From a bacterium (GTDB lineage: Bacteria > UBP14 > UBA6098 > 4484-93), in contig JAGGUN010000052.1 of assembly GCA_021158465.1 (NCBI GenBank), positions 1 through 64,000 on the forward strand: a stretch of DNA of 64,000 nt. Reading direction: 5' to 3'. Below are positions 43,474 through 53,527 of this stretch, piece after piece; the stretch's first letter is position 1; every line of letters starts with the position of its first letter. Below the pieces are notes generated by a model that searched no databases, was not told the DNA's origin, and worked only from the letters and a program-made list of their open reading frames with translations. The position numbers and the translations under genes were made by a program.

Positions 43474-44481
43474 ATGAAGGTTGAATTAGGGAGGATAAAG
43501 GATATCCTTGGCAGGTTTGATGGCAGGCATATTGCTATCCTCGGCGATGTGATGCTCGACAGATATATCTGGGGAGATGTCAACAGAATCTCCCCGGAGG
43601 CACCTGTCCCTGTGGTGGAGGTTCGTCGAGAGGAGATAACCCTTGGAGGAGCCGCAAATGTAGCCCACAACATAAAGGAACTGGGAGGTATCCCGTATCT
43701 CATCGGCGTCGTAGGGGACGACAATAGCGGTGAGAGCATAAAAGGGCTGCTCGCACAGCAAGAAATAGACCCGAGGTTCATCATCCTCGATGCATCGAGA
43801 CCTACCACCACGAAGACTCGTGTCATAGGGCAGAACCAGCAGGTTGTCAGGATAGACAGGGAAACAACGGAGAACATAAGCAAGAAGATAGCTCAAATGC
43901 TCCTCTCCCATCTACGAGTGGTTATAAATGAAGGGGCAGAAGCGGTCATTATCTCCGACTATGGGAAGGGAACAATTACCAGAGAGCTGCTCTCTCAGAC
44001 CCTCAAGCTGGCTCGGGAAACGGAAATATTGACTGCCGTCGACCCGAAGGAAGACCATTTCCCTCTATACCGAGGGATAACTCTCATAACCCCTAACAAG
44101 CATGAGGCAGAGAAGGCTGTCGGGTTCGAGATAACGGACGAGAGCAGCTTAGAAGCAGCTGGGAAGAAACTGCTCGATATGCTATCACCAGAGATCGTGC
44201 TTATCACGCTTGGAGAGAATGGAATGGCAATATTTGAACCGAACAGATGTATGAAAAAGGTTCCAACATTCGCCAAAGAGGTCTATGATGTCACTGGAGC
44301 AGGTGATACCGTTGTTTCAGCATACACGCTCGCCATCGCATCGGGAGCGACCGCATACGAGGCTGCAATCATCGCAAACCACGCAGCAGGCATCGTAGTC
44401 GCAGAGGTCGGAACGGCTACAGTAACTGTCCCACAACTCATCAACTATATGGAGAAGTATGGGCACTATATTGAGCATTGA
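43474..44481 (+). CDS. rfaE1: D-glycero-beta-D-manno-heptose-7-phosphate kinase (RfaE domain I)
   Basis: 335 residues. PfkB/ribokinase fold: HIAILGDVMLDRYIWGDV, ITLGGAANVAHNIKELGG, and the C-terminal YDVTGAGDTVVSAYTLA with the catalytic Asp and anion hole. SPEAPVPVVEV is diagnostic for the heptose kinase HldE/RfaE domain I. It phosphorylates D-glycero-D-manno-heptose 7-phosphate on the way to ADP-heptose for LPS core or S-layer glycans. The adenylyltransferase domain is a separate gene that overlaps by 23 bp. No gmhA, gmhB or epimerase gene is in the window. Confidence 0.93.
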   Translation: MKVELGRIKDILGRFDGRHIAILGDVMLDRYIWGDVNRISPEAPVPVVEVRREEITLGGAANVAHNIKELGGIPYLIGVVGDDNSGESIKGLLAQQEIDPRFIILDASRPTTTKTRVIGQNQQVVRIDRETTENISKKIAQMLLSHLRVVINEGAEAVIISDYGKGTITRELLSQTLKLARETEILTAVDPKEDHFPLYRGITLITPNKHEAEKAVGFEITDESSLEAAGKKLLDMLSPEIVLITLGENGMAIFEPNRCMKKVPTFAKEVYDVTGAGDTVVSAYTLAIASGATAYEAAIIANHAAGIVVAEVGTATVTVPQLINYMEKYGHYIEH

Positions 44482-44944
44482 GCAGTTCAAACCGATACGG
44501 AAAAGGATAGAGGAAGAAGGGAAGAAGCTCGTCTTCACCAACGGATGCTTCGATATACTGCACACCGGACACATAAGATTGCTCAAATGGGCAAAAACAA
44601 CCGGTGATAAGCTCCTCGTCGGGCTAAACTCCGACAGCTCAACACGAAGGCTCAAAGGGGACGGACATCCAATCCTACCACAGGATGAAAGAGCAGAAAT
44701 CCTCTCATCGCTTGCCTGCGTGGACTATGTTATCATCTTCGACGAGGACACACCACAAAATCTCATAAACGAGATTATCCCTGACATACTCGTCAAAGGA
44801 GGAGACTACCGACCAGAAGAGGTTGTCGGAAGAGAAACAGTAGAAAATGCAGGCGGAAAACTCCTCATATTCCCACTCGTCAAGAACCACTCCACAACAA
44901 AGATCATCCAAACGGTCATCGAAAGGTTCTGTGATGGGAAATAG
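44459..44944 (+). CDS. rfaE2: D-glycero-beta-D-manno-heptose 1-phosphate adenylyltransferase (RfaE domain II)
   Basis: 161 residues, starting inside the kinase gene at an ATG with GGAGAAGT upstream. Nucleotidyltransferase fold with KLVFTNGCFDILHTGHIRLL (HxGH motif), VGLNSDSSTRRLKGDGHP and DYVIIFDEDTPQNLI. It attaches AMP from ATP to heptose 1-phosphate. It completes the split HldE pair with rfaE1, and its stop overlaps the next gene. Confidence 0.93.
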   Translation: MGTILSIEQFKPIRKRIEEEGKKLVFTNGCFDILHTGHIRLLKWAKTTGDKLLVGLNSDSSTRRLKGDGHPILPQDERAEILSSLACVDYVIIFDEDTPQNLINEIIPDILVKGGDYRPEEVVGRETVENAGGKLLIFPLVKNHSTTKIIQTVIERFCDGK

Positions 44945-45869
44945 CTCTTTCATCTCATCCCTCTCACCAGATGATTCAGTATCAGGTAAGTTTGCATTGA
45001 GAAGCTGCGAACTGAGAGAATACTCACGGGGACAGTATATCCAGATGGATATCGCCGATAGAAGCGGACACATCACAGCCACCTATTGGCTCGAGGATGC
45101 AAGGGAGGTGTATAATAGCATAAAGGATAGCGAGATAGTCCAGCTATCGGGTAGAATCAGCACCTACAAAGGGAAACTTACCGTCACTGTGGACTATATA
45201 TCACCTGTCAAGGAGGGTGAATACGACCCAGAGGAGATAATCCCGTCGACAAAATTCAATCGGGAGAAACTCTGGCAAAGGGTCATCGAGATAAGCTCAT
45301 CGGTGGAGGATACCCACCTGAAAACACTCCTTTTGAACATCTTTAGCGAGAAAAACAAGCAACAGATACTCACCGCGCCCGCTGGGAAGAGGTGGCATCA
45401 TGCGTTCATAGGTGGACTTGTGGAACATTCCATCGCAGTTGCAAGTATATGCAATTACATAGCGGAACTGTACTCACTCGACAGAGACCTGCTCGTCACA
45501 GGGGCACTGCTCCATGATATCGGTAAGCTCGAGGAACTCAAGGTTACAAGCTTCATCGACTACTCCACCAAAGGAAGGCTCTTGGGGCACATCGTTCTGG
45601 GTATAAACCTTGTCTCTCGGGAGATAGAAAAGATAGGAGGGTTTCCTGAGGAGACAAAGTTTAAGCTCCTTCATCTCCTCGCGAGCCATCAAGGGAAACA
45701 GGAACAAGGCTCAGCCGTCCCACCTATGACAAAGGAGGCGTTTGTCCTCTATCTCGTCGATGAGATAGACTCGAAACTGAACGCCCTTTCACATATCGAG
45801 GAAAAGAATAAAGGGAAAGACTGGTCGGAATATATCAAACTCTTAAACCGCTTCATATACCTGAAATGA
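44934..45869 (+). CDS. YhaM-type 3'-5' exoribonuclease (OB fold plus HD domain)
   Basis: 311 residues from the ATG at 44934, just inside the end of rfaE2. Residues about 10-95 form an OB fold (YIQMDIADRSGHITATYW, IVQLSGRISTYKGKLTV) for nucleic-acid binding. The HD domain follows: KRWHHAFIGGLVEHSIAVA, GALLHDIGKLEEL and HLLASHQGKQEQGS. This order matches Bacillus YhaM, a 3'-5' exonuclease acting on RNA. The next gene starts within its stop codon. Confidence 0.88.
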   Translation: MGNSSFISSLSPDDSVSGKFALRSCELREYSRGQYIQMDIADRSGHITATYWLEDAREVYNSIKDSEIVQLSGRISTYKGKLTVTVDYISPVKEGEYDPEEIIPSTKFNREKLWQRVIEISSSVEDTHLKTLLLNIFSEKNKQQILTAPAGKRWHHAFIGGLVEHSIAVASICNYIAELYSLDRDLLVTGALLHDIGKLEELKVTSFIDYSTKGRLLGHIVLGINLVSREIEKIGGFPEETKFKLLHLLASHQGKQEQGSAVPPMTKEAFVLYLVDEIDSKLNALSHIEEKNKGKDWSEYIKLLNRFIYLK

Positions 45870-46696
45870 TGGACTTAAAGGAATTTTTGGAAGAAGAGAA
45901 GAAGAAGGTTGAGCTGGCTTTAGACAAGGTTCTGCCTAAGCCTCACGGGAAGGTACGCCGCTTGGTTGAGGCGATGCGATATGCCGTCTTTGCTGGTGGG
46001 AAAAGGATAAGACCTATCCTCGTTGTTGTGGCTCACCGGTGGTGCGGAGGGAACGACCCGAACATATACAGATATGCTACCCCTGTGGAGGTAATTCACA
46101 ACTATTCCCTCATCCACGATGACCTTCCCTGTATGGACAACGATGATCTGCGTCGTGGGAAACCGACCTGTCACAAGGTCTTTGGAGATGCAATGGCAAC
46201 ACTTGCAGGGGATGCCCTGCACGCTATCGCGTTCGAGATACTCGCCGAGACCGGTAATATTGAGGCGGTAAGGCTTGTAGCAAGAAATATCGGAGCCAAC
46301 GGGCTATGCGGTGGACAGGCTGTTGACATCGAGACAGAAGGGAAAAAGGCTGAACTCGACACAGTCAACTTCATACACAGAAACAAGACTGCAGCACTGC
46401 TTAAGACATCGCTCCTTCTCGGAGCTCTCCTCGCTGACGCAACAACCGAGGAAAAAAATTCCCTCGAGGAGTACGGTGAAAACATCGGACTATGCTTTCA
46501 GGTGACAGACGATATCGAGGATGCGATGCAGAAGTCCGACGAGAACAAGGCAACATATCCCGCCCTCTTTGGTCTGGAACGCTCAAAGAAGATTGCAGAA
46601 GAGCTTTACAGAAAGGCGGTTGCTTCGCTCCTCCCAGACCACGACAACGAACTGTTGGAAAAGATTGCCAAATTTATCTACACAAGGAAATTATAA
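45866..46696 (+). CDS. Polyprenyl (farnesyl/geranylgeranyl) diphosphate synthase
   Basis: 276 residues, ATGA-coupled to the upstream gene. All-helical trans-prenyltransferase: GGKRIRPILV, the first Asp-rich motif SLIHDDLPCMDNDDLRRGKPT in abbreviated view (HDDLPCMDNDD), GGQAVDIE, HRNKTAALL and the second motif CFQVTDDIED. This fits IspA-type farnesyl or geranyl-geranyl diphosphate synthases. Chain length cannot be fixed by eye. The C-terminus is slightly short. Confidence 0.93.
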   Translation: MMDLKEFLEEEKKKVELALDKVLPKPHGKVRRLVEAMRYAVFAGGKRIRPILVVVAHRWCGGNDPNIYRYATPVEVIHNYSLIHDDLPCMDNDDLRRGKPTCHKVFGDAMATLAGDALHAIAFEILAETGNIEAVRLVARNIGANGLCGGQAVDIETEGKKAELDTVNFIHRNKTAALLKTSLLLGALLADATTEEKNSLEEYGENIGLCFQVTDDIEDAMQKSDENKATYPALFGLERSKKIAEELYRKAVASLLPDHDNELLEKIAKFIYTRKL

Positions 46697-46700
46697 CCGT

Positions 46701-47204
46701 ATGAAGAGAGCTTTTCTCATACTCGGGTTCATCCTTCTTCTATCCCACCCTCTCCTCTCCGAGGAGGTAAACTGGCTCCCATTTCCCGAGGCACTGGATA
46801 GCGTCAACGGGAGCAACAAACATATGCTTGTTCTATTCTATTCCCCCGGATGTGGATGGTGTAAGAAATTATTTGCAACTACGCTCGCCGACAGCGAGAT
46901 AACATTTTATATCAACGATAGGTTCTTCGCCTCAAAGATAAACATCGCATCGGATGAGCCCGTCCTGTGGGAAGAAGACACGGTCTCCGAACGGGCAATT
47001 GCAACGGCATTCGGAATATCAGGTGTGCCAGCATTTGTCTTCATCGACAGCGAGAGCAAATATGTGACGAAACTATCAGGGTATAAAGACAAACTTGCTT
47101 TCAAGCTGATACTTGATTATATTTCTAAAAGCTGGTATGAGGATCTAACATTGGACGAGTATATCGAATCGGAGATGAGGCTTAAGAAACAGGAAGCGAA
47201 ATGA
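46701..47204 (+). CDS. Secreted thioredoxin-fold protein with CGWC active site
   Basis: 167 residues from the ATG at 46701. Signal peptide MKRAFLILGFILLLSHPLLS. A thioredoxin-like fold (MLVLFYSPGCGWCKKL, C51-G-W-C54) with the cis-Pro segment GVPAFVFIDSES. The CxWC motif and signal peptide suggest a periplasmic thiol-disulfide protein of the DsbD-C-terminal or SoxW-like group. The gene sits between prenyl diphosphate synthase and lysS and overlaps lysS by 4 bp. Confidence 0.85.
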   Translation: MKRAFLILGFILLLSHPLLSEEVNWLPFPEALDSVNGSNKHMLVLFYSPGCGWCKKLFATTLADSEITFYINDRFFASKINIASDEPVLWEEDTVSERAIATAFGISGVPAFVFIDSESKYVTKLSGYKDKLAFKLILDYISKSWYEDLTLDEYIESEMRLKKQEAK

Positions 47205-48667
47205 GTTTACTCAAACCGACCGAACAGGAACGAGTTCGGATTGAGAAGCTAAAGCAACTGAAGTTGAAAGGGATAAACCCTTATCCTGCAAGGGTCCCTT
47301 ATGAGATAAGTATCAAAGAGATACTGAGTGAGTTTAGGCAGTTCACCGAGACAGAGCTCTCAACAGCAGGCAGGATACTTTCCATCCGCTCACACGGCAA
47401 GAGCACCTTCATGGACATAGACGACGGCACGGGAAAGATCCAGATATACCTCCGCGTGGACGACCTCGGCGAGGATAGATATGGGCTTATTGAGCTTTTG
47501 GATATCGGAGATTTTATATCCGTAAGAGGTATACCGTTTCTGACAAGAACAGGCGAGAGGACCATACGGGTGCACAGCTACATCTTAGCTGGAAAGTCAC
47601 TACATCCGCTGCCTGAGAAATGGCATGGAATAAAGGACATCGAGACAAAAGCCCGCCAGAGATACCTCGACACTCTCGCGAACCCCGAATCAAAGCTCCT
47701 CTTTCAGACGCGCTCGAAGATAATACAGGCAATAAGAAAGTTCCTTGATTCCAGAGGGTTCTTGGAGGTGGAAACCCCCATCCTTCAACCGCTCTATGGA
47801 GGTGCATTCGCAAGACCTTTCATAACATACCACAACACACTCGAGATGAACCTATACCTCAGAATCGCAACAGAACTCTATCTGAAAAGGCTATTAGTCG
47901 GTGGTTTCCCGAAGGTTTACGAGATTGGGAAGAACTTCCGCAATGAGGGGATTGACCATAACCATAACCCCGAATTCACCGCACTCGAGGTGTACCAAGC
48001 TTTCTCTGACTTCGAAGGAATGATGAGGCTGACGGAGGAGCTCATCCGATTCGTCGCAAAGGAATCAATAGGAAAGGAAAGTATTTCGTATAATGAAGAA
48101 AATATCGATTTAGAACAACCCTTCAGAAGGCGGAAACTCACCGAGCTTATAAAGGAGAAAACAGGGATAAATGTTCCGGAGACAAAGAAGGAAGAAATTG
48201 CTGCATACTGTCAGAAGGAGAGGATCGAGTTCAACGAGAATGCATCCTATTGGAAGCTTGTCGATGAGATATTCAAGCACAAAGTCGAGCCAGAACTCAT
48301 TCAGCCGACGTTCGTTGTCGAATACCCCGTGGAAACATCACCGCTTGCGAAAAGGACAGAAGAGAATCCGAACTTTGTCGAGAGGTTTGAACTATTCATC
48401 GCCGGTAGGGAGCTTGCGAACGCCTTCTCCGAGCTGAACAATCCGATAGAACAGGCTGAACGCTTCCTTGAGCAGCAGAAAGCTCGCGAATCGGGAGATG
48501 TTGCAACGGAGAGCTTCGATGAGGATTTCTTGCTCGCCTTAGAATACGGTATGCCACCGGCAGGAGGCATGGGGCTCGGTATCGACAGGCTCATTACGGT
48601 ATTGACAGGCGCAAACTCAATAAGGGAGGTAATCCTCTTCCCGCTCCTGAGGAGAAAACAAAGATGA
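47201..48667 (+). CDS. lysS: Lysyl-tRNA synthetase (class II)
   Basis: 488 residues. N-terminal OB anticodon-binding domain (STAGRILSIRSHGKSTFMDI), then a class II core: motif 1 RSKIIQAIRKFLDSRGFLEVETP, motif 2 FRNEGIDHNHNPEFTALE, motif 3 GMGLGIDRL. FVVEYPVETSPLAKR and ANAFSELNNPIEQ are lysS-type substrate segments. Complete. Start overlaps the previous gene (ATGA) and the stop overlaps the EIIA gene. Confidence 0.97.
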   Translation: MSLLKPTEQERVRIEKLKQLKLKGINPYPARVPYEISIKEILSEFRQFTETELSTAGRILSIRSHGKSTFMDIDDGTGKIQIYLRVDDLGEDRYGLIELLDIGDFISVRGIPFLTRTGERTIRVHSYILAGKSLHPLPEKWHGIKDIETKARQRYLDTLANPESKLLFQTRSKIIQAIRKFLDSRGFLEVETPILQPLYGGAFARPFITYHNTLEMNLYLRIATELYLKRLLVGGFPKVYEIGKNFRNEGIDHNHNPEFTALEVYQAFSDFEGMMRLTEELIRFVAKESIGKESISYNEENIDLEQPFRRRKLTELIKEKTGINVPETKKEEIAAYCQKERIEFNENASYWKLVDEIFKHKVEPELIQPTFVVEYPVETSPLAKRTEENPNFVERFELFIAGRELANAFSELNNPIEQAERFLEQQKARESGDVATESFDEDFLLALEYGMPPAGGMGLGIDRLITVLTGANSIREVILFPLLRRKQR

Positions 48668-49170
48668 AACTCTCACAGGTACTGAAAGAGGAGACAGTCA
48701 ATCTGAATATAACCCAAGGGAAACTGCCGGACAAACCCGTTGAAGAATATACACACGCAGACCGCTGGAAGATGAAAGAAAATGTAATCCGCCAGATTGT
48801 TGAACTTATCGACCGCTCGGGACTTGTTGGAAACAAAAAGAAACTCCTGCTCGACTTTATCAACAGGGAAAAACGGTGTACCACTGCCATCGGAAGCGGG
48901 ATAGCAATACCACATGTAAGAACGATGCAGGTAAGAGGGTTCGTCTTTGCAATCGGAATATCAAAGGAGGGGGTATATTTTGCCTCCATAGATGGAGCAC
49001 CAACACATATATTCTTCATCCTTGCCTCCCCTCCGTACGACGATTCCGACTACCTCCAGATATACCGGCGGATATCCGAACTTGTCCAGAATCGGAACAT
49101 CTCCTTAGAGCTGACAACCACCGAGAGCCCAGGAGAACTAATAAGGGTTGTTAAGAGTTTCCTCGAATAG
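48664..49170 (+). CDS. PTS EIIA domain protein (fructose/PtsN type)
   Basis: 168 residues. A type-2 EIIA fold with the phosphorylatable histidine H84 in GIAIPHVRT, FAIGISKEGVYFASIDGAP and IFFILASPPYDDSDYL. A longer N-terminal stretch than usual contains an HADRWKMKENV helix. No HPr, EI or EIIBC gene is in the window, so a PtsN-like regulatory role is more likely than sugar uptake. It overlaps lysS by 4 bp and abuts mutS2. Confidence 0.85.
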   Translation: MKLSQVLKEETVNLNITQGKLPDKPVEEYTHADRWKMKENVIRQIVELIDRSGLVGNKKKLLLDFINREKRCTTAIGSGIAIPHVRTMQVRGFVFAIGISKEGVYFASIDGAPTHIFFILASPPYDDSDYLQIYRRISELVQNRNISLELTTTESPGELIRVVKSFLE

Positions 49171-51522
49171 ATGGGGTTCGAGCACGCAATAAAGGTCCTT
49201 GAGTTCCCAAGGCTACTTGAGATAATCGCCGAGACAGCAAGAACCGAAGCAGCAAGGGAAAAACTGCTCTCAATTTCACCACTCAACAACATCGAGGATG
49301 CAAGAAGAAGGGAGAGGATTATCTCCGAGTGCAGGTCGCTTCTCGTGCGTTTCAACGAGCCGAACCTCTCACTCCTGCAGGATGTCCGAGCCGAGATCTC
49401 ACACATAGGGAAGACTGACTCAATCCTTGAGCCTGAAAGGCTCAGAAAACTCGCTGATGTCGTGAAACTGTCTGAGGATATCATCATCAAGAGGAGAGAA
49501 TGGAACGAGTTCCCAGCTATAAAAGAGCTGCTCTCACCGCTTGCATCCACAGGAAACCTGCATGAAACCATATACCACTATATCACAGAAGAAGGAAAGA
49601 TAGACGAGAGGCAGTCAAATATCCTGCGAGAAGTCAGAAGAGAGAAGAAGTCCCTATACAAGCAGATAGACGACAGACTAAAAGAATATATACATAAGCC
49701 TGGTTATCTGAAGATACTTCAGGAGAACCTTGTCACCATAAAGGATGGCAGGTTTGTTCTTCCTGTCAGGCAGGATAAGAAGCAGGAAATAAAAGGGATA
49801 ATCCATGGGCATTCCTCAACAGGGATGACCGTATTCATCGAGCCGATGGATATAGTGGATTTGAACAATAAACTACGCGAGCTGGACATCGCAGAGGAGG
49901 AGGAGATAAGACGAATACTGCTTATGCTTTGCAACAAGGTCAGGGAAAAGCTCGATATTGTATCGACGAATACACTGATCCTTTATGAGCTTGATTTCTT
50001 CTCCTGTTGCGCATTCTTCTCTGCACGGTTCAACTGCACCGAACCAGAGATTGTGGAGAACGGAACACTTCTTCTCAAATCGGCTCGCCATCCACTACTC
50101 ACGCTGGAGAAGGAGAAAGTCATCCCGCTGAACCTCTCTATGCCGGAATCGGTCAGAACCCTCATCATTACAGGTCCCAATACCGGCGGGAAAACTGTCG
50201 CATTGAAAACAATCGGACTCCTATCCCTTATGGCTATCTGCGGACTCCCTATCCCCGCCTCCCAGGGAAGTAGAATCCCGTTCTTTCACGATATTGTCGT
50301 CGACATAGGAGACGAGCAATCACTCGAGTCAAACCTGTCAACATTCGCAAGCCACCTAAGACACTGGAAAGAGGCTATCGAGCTCTCAACCACCGGAACG
50401 CTTGTCCTGCTGGATGAGCTCGGCTCATCAACCGACCCAGAAGAAGGTGTCCCCCTGGCAAGGGCAATAGCAGAAGTCCTGACAGAGAAAGGTAGTCTGA
50501 ACTTTGTTACCACACATCTTGGTGAGCTAAAACTGCTCGCATCACAGAACACCGCAATAGAAAACGCCGGAATGGAGTTCGACGAGGAAGCCTTCCTGCC
50601 AACATACCATATGAAAATGGGAACACCAGGAAGCTCCTGGGCAATCAAGATAGCAGAAAAAAGCCAGTTCCCCGAAGAGGTAATAAAAAGGGCAAAAAAC
50701 TTCCTACCAAAAGAGAAGCAGTCTTACGATGAGCTCATCGCCAAGGTGAAAAAGCTGAAATCCCAGCTGGAAAAGCAGGGGAAAAAACTGCAAAACAGTA
50801 TCGCGGAAGCCGAAGATAGGCGCACAATCCTCGCAAACCTGGAGGAAATACTATCAAGAAAAGAGAAGGAACTCTCCAAGCAACTGGATGAATTCGAGGA
50901 GGAAAAGGACAAGAAGCTCGAGCAGCTCCTAAGCGAGGAGAAAAGAAGAATCGAGCAAATGCTCCGAAAAACAAGAGGAGAACCAGAAAGGATAAAAACC
51001 CTCCTGAAGACAATAGGAGAGAGGCAGAAGTCTGTCCGAAAAAGGATTCAGAAAAGGAGAAACAGAAGAAGTGTTACCGTAAAACGGGGAGATGCAGTGA
51101 GGATAAAACAGCTTCTATCAACGGGCGAGGTGATAGCCGGACCCGACAAGAACAACTTTTATACCGTACTTATCAAGGGTAAGAAAGTCAAGATAAAGAC
51201 CGGAGATATTGTCGATAAACTAAAAATCAAGCAAAGAATAGAAAAGGAGATTTTATACGAGATCCCCGATGTGCCCGACAGGGTCGATGTCAGAGGGATG
51301 ACGTTCGAGGAGACAAGGAAACTACTCGATAAGCTGCTCGACAAGGCGGTTATTGCCGGTGTCTCCCCCATACGAATATACCACGGTGTAGGCAGGATGC
51401 GACTCGATATAAAGGTTCGAGAATACCTCAGGCAGAACCCGTATGTCCTTCGCTTCGAGACACCATCAGAGGAAGGAGAAACAGGGATAACTATCGTCTG
51501 GGTAAAAGGCAAAAAAATTTAA
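49171..51522 (+). CDS. mutS2: MutS2 family endonuclease/ATPase
   Basis: 783 residues, starting right after the upstream stop. N-terminal lever and clamp helices, then the ATPase with Walker A GPNTGGKT (near residue 335) and Walker B LVLLDELGSSTDP, a coiled-coil region (about 515-630), and a C-terminal Smr domain (from about 705: VDVRGMTFEETRK, IYHGVGRMRL). In Smr domains the usual motifs are LDLRG and HGxGxG; here VDVRG and HGVGRM. MutS2 acts on recombination intermediates or on collided ribosomes, not mismatch repair. Confidence 0.93.
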   Translation: MGFEHAIKVLEFPRLLEIIAETARTEAAREKLLSISPLNNIEDARRRERIISECRSLLVRFNEPNLSLLQDVRAEISHIGKTDSILEPERLRKLADVVKLSEDIIIKRREWNEFPAIKELLSPLASTGNLHETIYHYITEEGKIDERQSNILREVRREKKSLYKQIDDRLKEYIHKPGYLKILQENLVTIKDGRFVLPVRQDKKQEIKGIIHGHSSTGMTVFIEPMDIVDLNNKLRELDIAEEEEIRRILLMLCNKVREKLDIVSTNTLILYELDFFSCCAFFSARFNCTEPEIVENGTLLLKSARHPLLTLEKEKVIPLNLSMPESVRTLIITGPNTGGKTVALKTIGLLSLMAICGLPIPASQGSRIPFFHDIVVDIGDEQSLESNLSTFASHLRHWKEAIELSTTGTLVLLDELGSSTDPEEGVPLARAIAEVLTEKGSLNFVTTHLGELKLLASQNTAIENAGMEFDEEAFLPTYHMKMGTPGSSWAIKIAEKSQFPEEVIKRAKNFLPKEKQSYDELIAKVKKLKSQLEKQGKKLQNSIAEAEDRRTILANLEEILSRKEKELSKQLDEFEEEKDKKLEQLLSEEKRRIEQMLRKTRGEPERIKTLLKTIGERQKSVRKRIQKRRNRRSVTVKRGDAVRIKQLLSTGEVIAGPDKNNFYTVLIKGKKVKIKTGDIVDKLKIKQRIEKEILYEIPDVPDRVDVRGMTFEETRKLLDKLLDKAVIAGVSPIRIYHGVGRMRLDIKVREYLRQNPYVLRFETPSEEGETGITIVWVKGKKI

Positions 51523-51531
51523 TTTTTTTTC

Positions 51532-51559
51532 TTGCACACATATTAAATAATATTAAATT
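51532..51559 (+). promoter_or_regulatory. Possible promoter of the ferredoxin-dnaG-rpoD operon
   Basis: -35 TTGCAC (51532-51537), 16 bp spacer, -10 TAAATT (51554-51559). The octamer TATTAAAT occurs twice, at 51541-51548 and 51551-51558, one helical turn apart. AAGGAGG precedes the ferredoxin ATG. Confidence 0.45.
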
Positions 51560-51606
51560 CTGGAAATCAAAAAGGCGGCAACCAAACAACCAAGGAGGGA
51601 GCAAGA

Positions 51607-51795
51607 ATGACTGTTAAGGTTGACAGAGAGGTATGTATTGCTTGCGGTGTTTGCCAGGAGTTGTGCCCCGAGGTGTTTGGGGCGGATGAGGAGGGAAAAG
51701 CCTTTGTCCTCGAGGGGGCAGACTGTGATGCCGCAGGTTGCTGTGAAGAGGCAGCAGAATCCTGTGCGGTGGAGGCTATCACCATAGAGGAGTGA
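51607..51795 (+). CDS. [4Fe-4S] ferredoxin, Thermotoga-type
   Basis: 62 residues. Cluster cysteines C10, C13 and C16 (CIACGVC), with the fourth likely C53. C20 and C45/C46 could form the disulfide seen in the single-cluster ferredoxin of Thermotoga. Overall acidic. It is a small electron carrier for oxidoreductases of anaerobic metabolism. It is followed by dnaG after 1 bp. Confidence 0.9.
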   Translation: MTVKVDREVCIACGVCQELCPEVFGADEEGKAFVLEGADCDAAGCCEEAAESCAVEAITIEE

Positions 51796-51796
51796 G

Positions 51797-53527
51797 ATGC
51801 CCGATGAACTCGCAGAGGAGATAAGGGAAAGAATAAGAATAGAGGAGGTAGTCCAGGAATATACTACCCTGAAGAGAAGCGGAACAAAGCTTAAAGGTCT
51901 ATGTCCACTCCATCAGGAAAAAACCCCCTCGTTCTATGTCGACCCGGATAAGCAATTGTTCTACTGCTTTGGATGCGGCAAGGGTGGAGACCTGTTTACA
52001 TTCCTGATGGAGGTCGAGGGGCTAACCTTTCCAGAAGCTGTGGAAAGGTTGGCAAAAAGAGCAGGAATCTCAATAGAGAAGAGAAGCTCCCGCTCTCGTT
52101 CTATAAGGTCGAAGCTCATATCTGCTTGTGAGTTCGCAAACGCATATTTCAGAAACATAATCGCATCACCAGAAGGAAAGAGAGCAAGGGAGTATCTCGA
52201 AAGAAGAGGAATACTTCCAGAGACCGCAGAGAAGTTCCAGCTGGGGTACTCCAACGGACGGCTACTGCAATACGCTAAGAACCGCTCATTCCCGATAGAA
52301 CACCTCGTATCAGCAGGGGTACTGATAAAAAAGGAAAAAACCTATGAGAGGTTCATAAGAAGGGTTATCTTCCCTATCAAGGATGTAGCTGGAAGGACCG
52401 TCGGATTCGCCGGAAGAACCCTGGATACAAGCAAGGATATAGCAAAATATATAAATTCACCGGAAACCCCGGTATACCACAAAAGCGATATCCTCTATGG
52501 TCTCCATCTCTCCAAGAAGGAGATAGCCAGAAAAGACCTCGCAATCCTCGTCGAGGGATATTTTGACATCATTACCCTCTTCCAAGCAGGAATACAGAAT
52601 GTAGTAGCGGCATCGGGAACAGCGTTCACAGAGAGGCAATCCCAGATACTCTCCCGCTTTACCAAGAATGTTCTCTTGCTCTTCGATGGCGATGAGGCAG
52701 GGAGAAAAGCTGCCCTCCGGATTATCCCATCACTCCTCTCTCAGGGGTTCAATCTAAAGGTGCTACTCCTGCCAGGAGGAAAAGACCCAGATGAGTTCGT
52801 AAGAAAAAACGGGGTCGACACCCTATCCAGGATGATTGAGGAAGCCCCCGATTTCTTCAATTTCCTTGTGGACGAAGCAAAAAGCAGAGGCTATGACACC
52901 TCAACACCAGCAGGGAAAAGATTCCTCATAAGCTTCCTGAAAGAGTATCTTTCACCGATAAAGAGTAAAGCAACCTTATTCATATATCTCCAGGAGCTAT
53001 CACAGGTAACAGGCGTCCCTGTGGACATTGTGCGACAGGAGTTCACAGGCAGTATCCAGAAAGAAGCTACCGCCCCACCTGCGAAGAAAAAAATCCAGGG
53101 GGAACTTGACAAACAGGGTATATTAGAGATCACTTTTTTCCTTATCCTATCCTGCTTGCCTGAGGTAGCAAGAGAGGAGAAGAAAAGGATCAAGTTGGAA
53201 TATTTCTACCAGTATCCAGGAATTGCAAAAAGGGTTCTCGAAAGGCTTAATGAGGGGAGACCGATACCGAAAGAGAAACTGCCAGAGCTGTTCACTGACC
53301 TGGCAAGCAAGGCATACATTGTCAGGGAAATCTTCGCTGATGTTAAGTTTGAGAAGGCTTCATTCAACGAAACCCTAAAAATGCTGAAGCTGAATCATAT
53401 AACCCGAAGGCTCAAAGCTATGGAAAGCCAGATAGAGGAGGCAGAGATAGCAGGCGACACCGCTAAACTTGAGGAACTTACAAGAGCTTACTCTCAGCTT
53501 TCCTCCGAGAAAGGAAAACTACTATGA
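51797..53527 (+). CDS. dnaG: DNA primase
   Basis: 576 residues. N-terminal CHC2 zinc-binding domain ([14 protein letters not shown] ... [11 protein letters not shown]), then the catalytic core with LQLGYSNG-type segments and the TOPRIM motifs [16 protein letters not shown] and [13 protein letters not shown]. The C-terminal helicase-binding domain is less conserved. Synthesises RNA primers at the replication fork. It is followed by rpoD with an ATGA overlap, matching the classic dnaG-rpoD macromolecular synthesis operon; here rpsU is absent and a ferredoxin takes the lead position. Confidence 0.97.
   Translation: MPDELAEEIRERIRIEEVVQEYTTLKRSGTKLKGLCPLHQEKTPSFYVDPDKQLFYCFGCGKGGDLFTFLMEVEGLTFPEAVERLAKRAGISIEKRSSRSRSIRSKLISACEFANAYFRNIIASPEGKRAREYLERRGILPETAEKFQLGYSNGRLLQYAKNRSFPIEHLVSAGVLIKKEKTYERFIRRVIFPIKDVAGRTVGFAGRTLDTSKDIAKYINSPETPVYHKSDILYGLHLSKKEIARKDLAILVEGYFDIITLFQAGIQNVVAASGTAFTERQSQILSRFTKNVLLLFDGDEAGRKAALRIIPSLLSQGFNLKVLLLPGGKDPDEFVRKNGVDTLSRMIEEAPDFFNFLVDEAKSRGYDTSTPAGKRFLISFLKEYLSPIKSKATLFIYLQELSQVTGVPVDIVRQEFTGSIQKEATAPPAKKKIQGELDKQGILEITFFLILSCLPEVAREEKKRIKLEYFYQYPGIAKRVLERLNEGRPIPKEKLPELFTDLASKAYIVREIFADVKFEKASFNETLKMLKLNHITRRLKAMESQIEEAEIAGDTAKLEELTRAYSQLSSEKGKLL

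Noticed and set aside
43353-43883. N-terminal extension of the PMT/TPR reading frame past 43,352
   Set aside because: It runs antisense through the start of rfaE1, has no membrane-protein character and no ribosome site; the region carries promoters for both genes.
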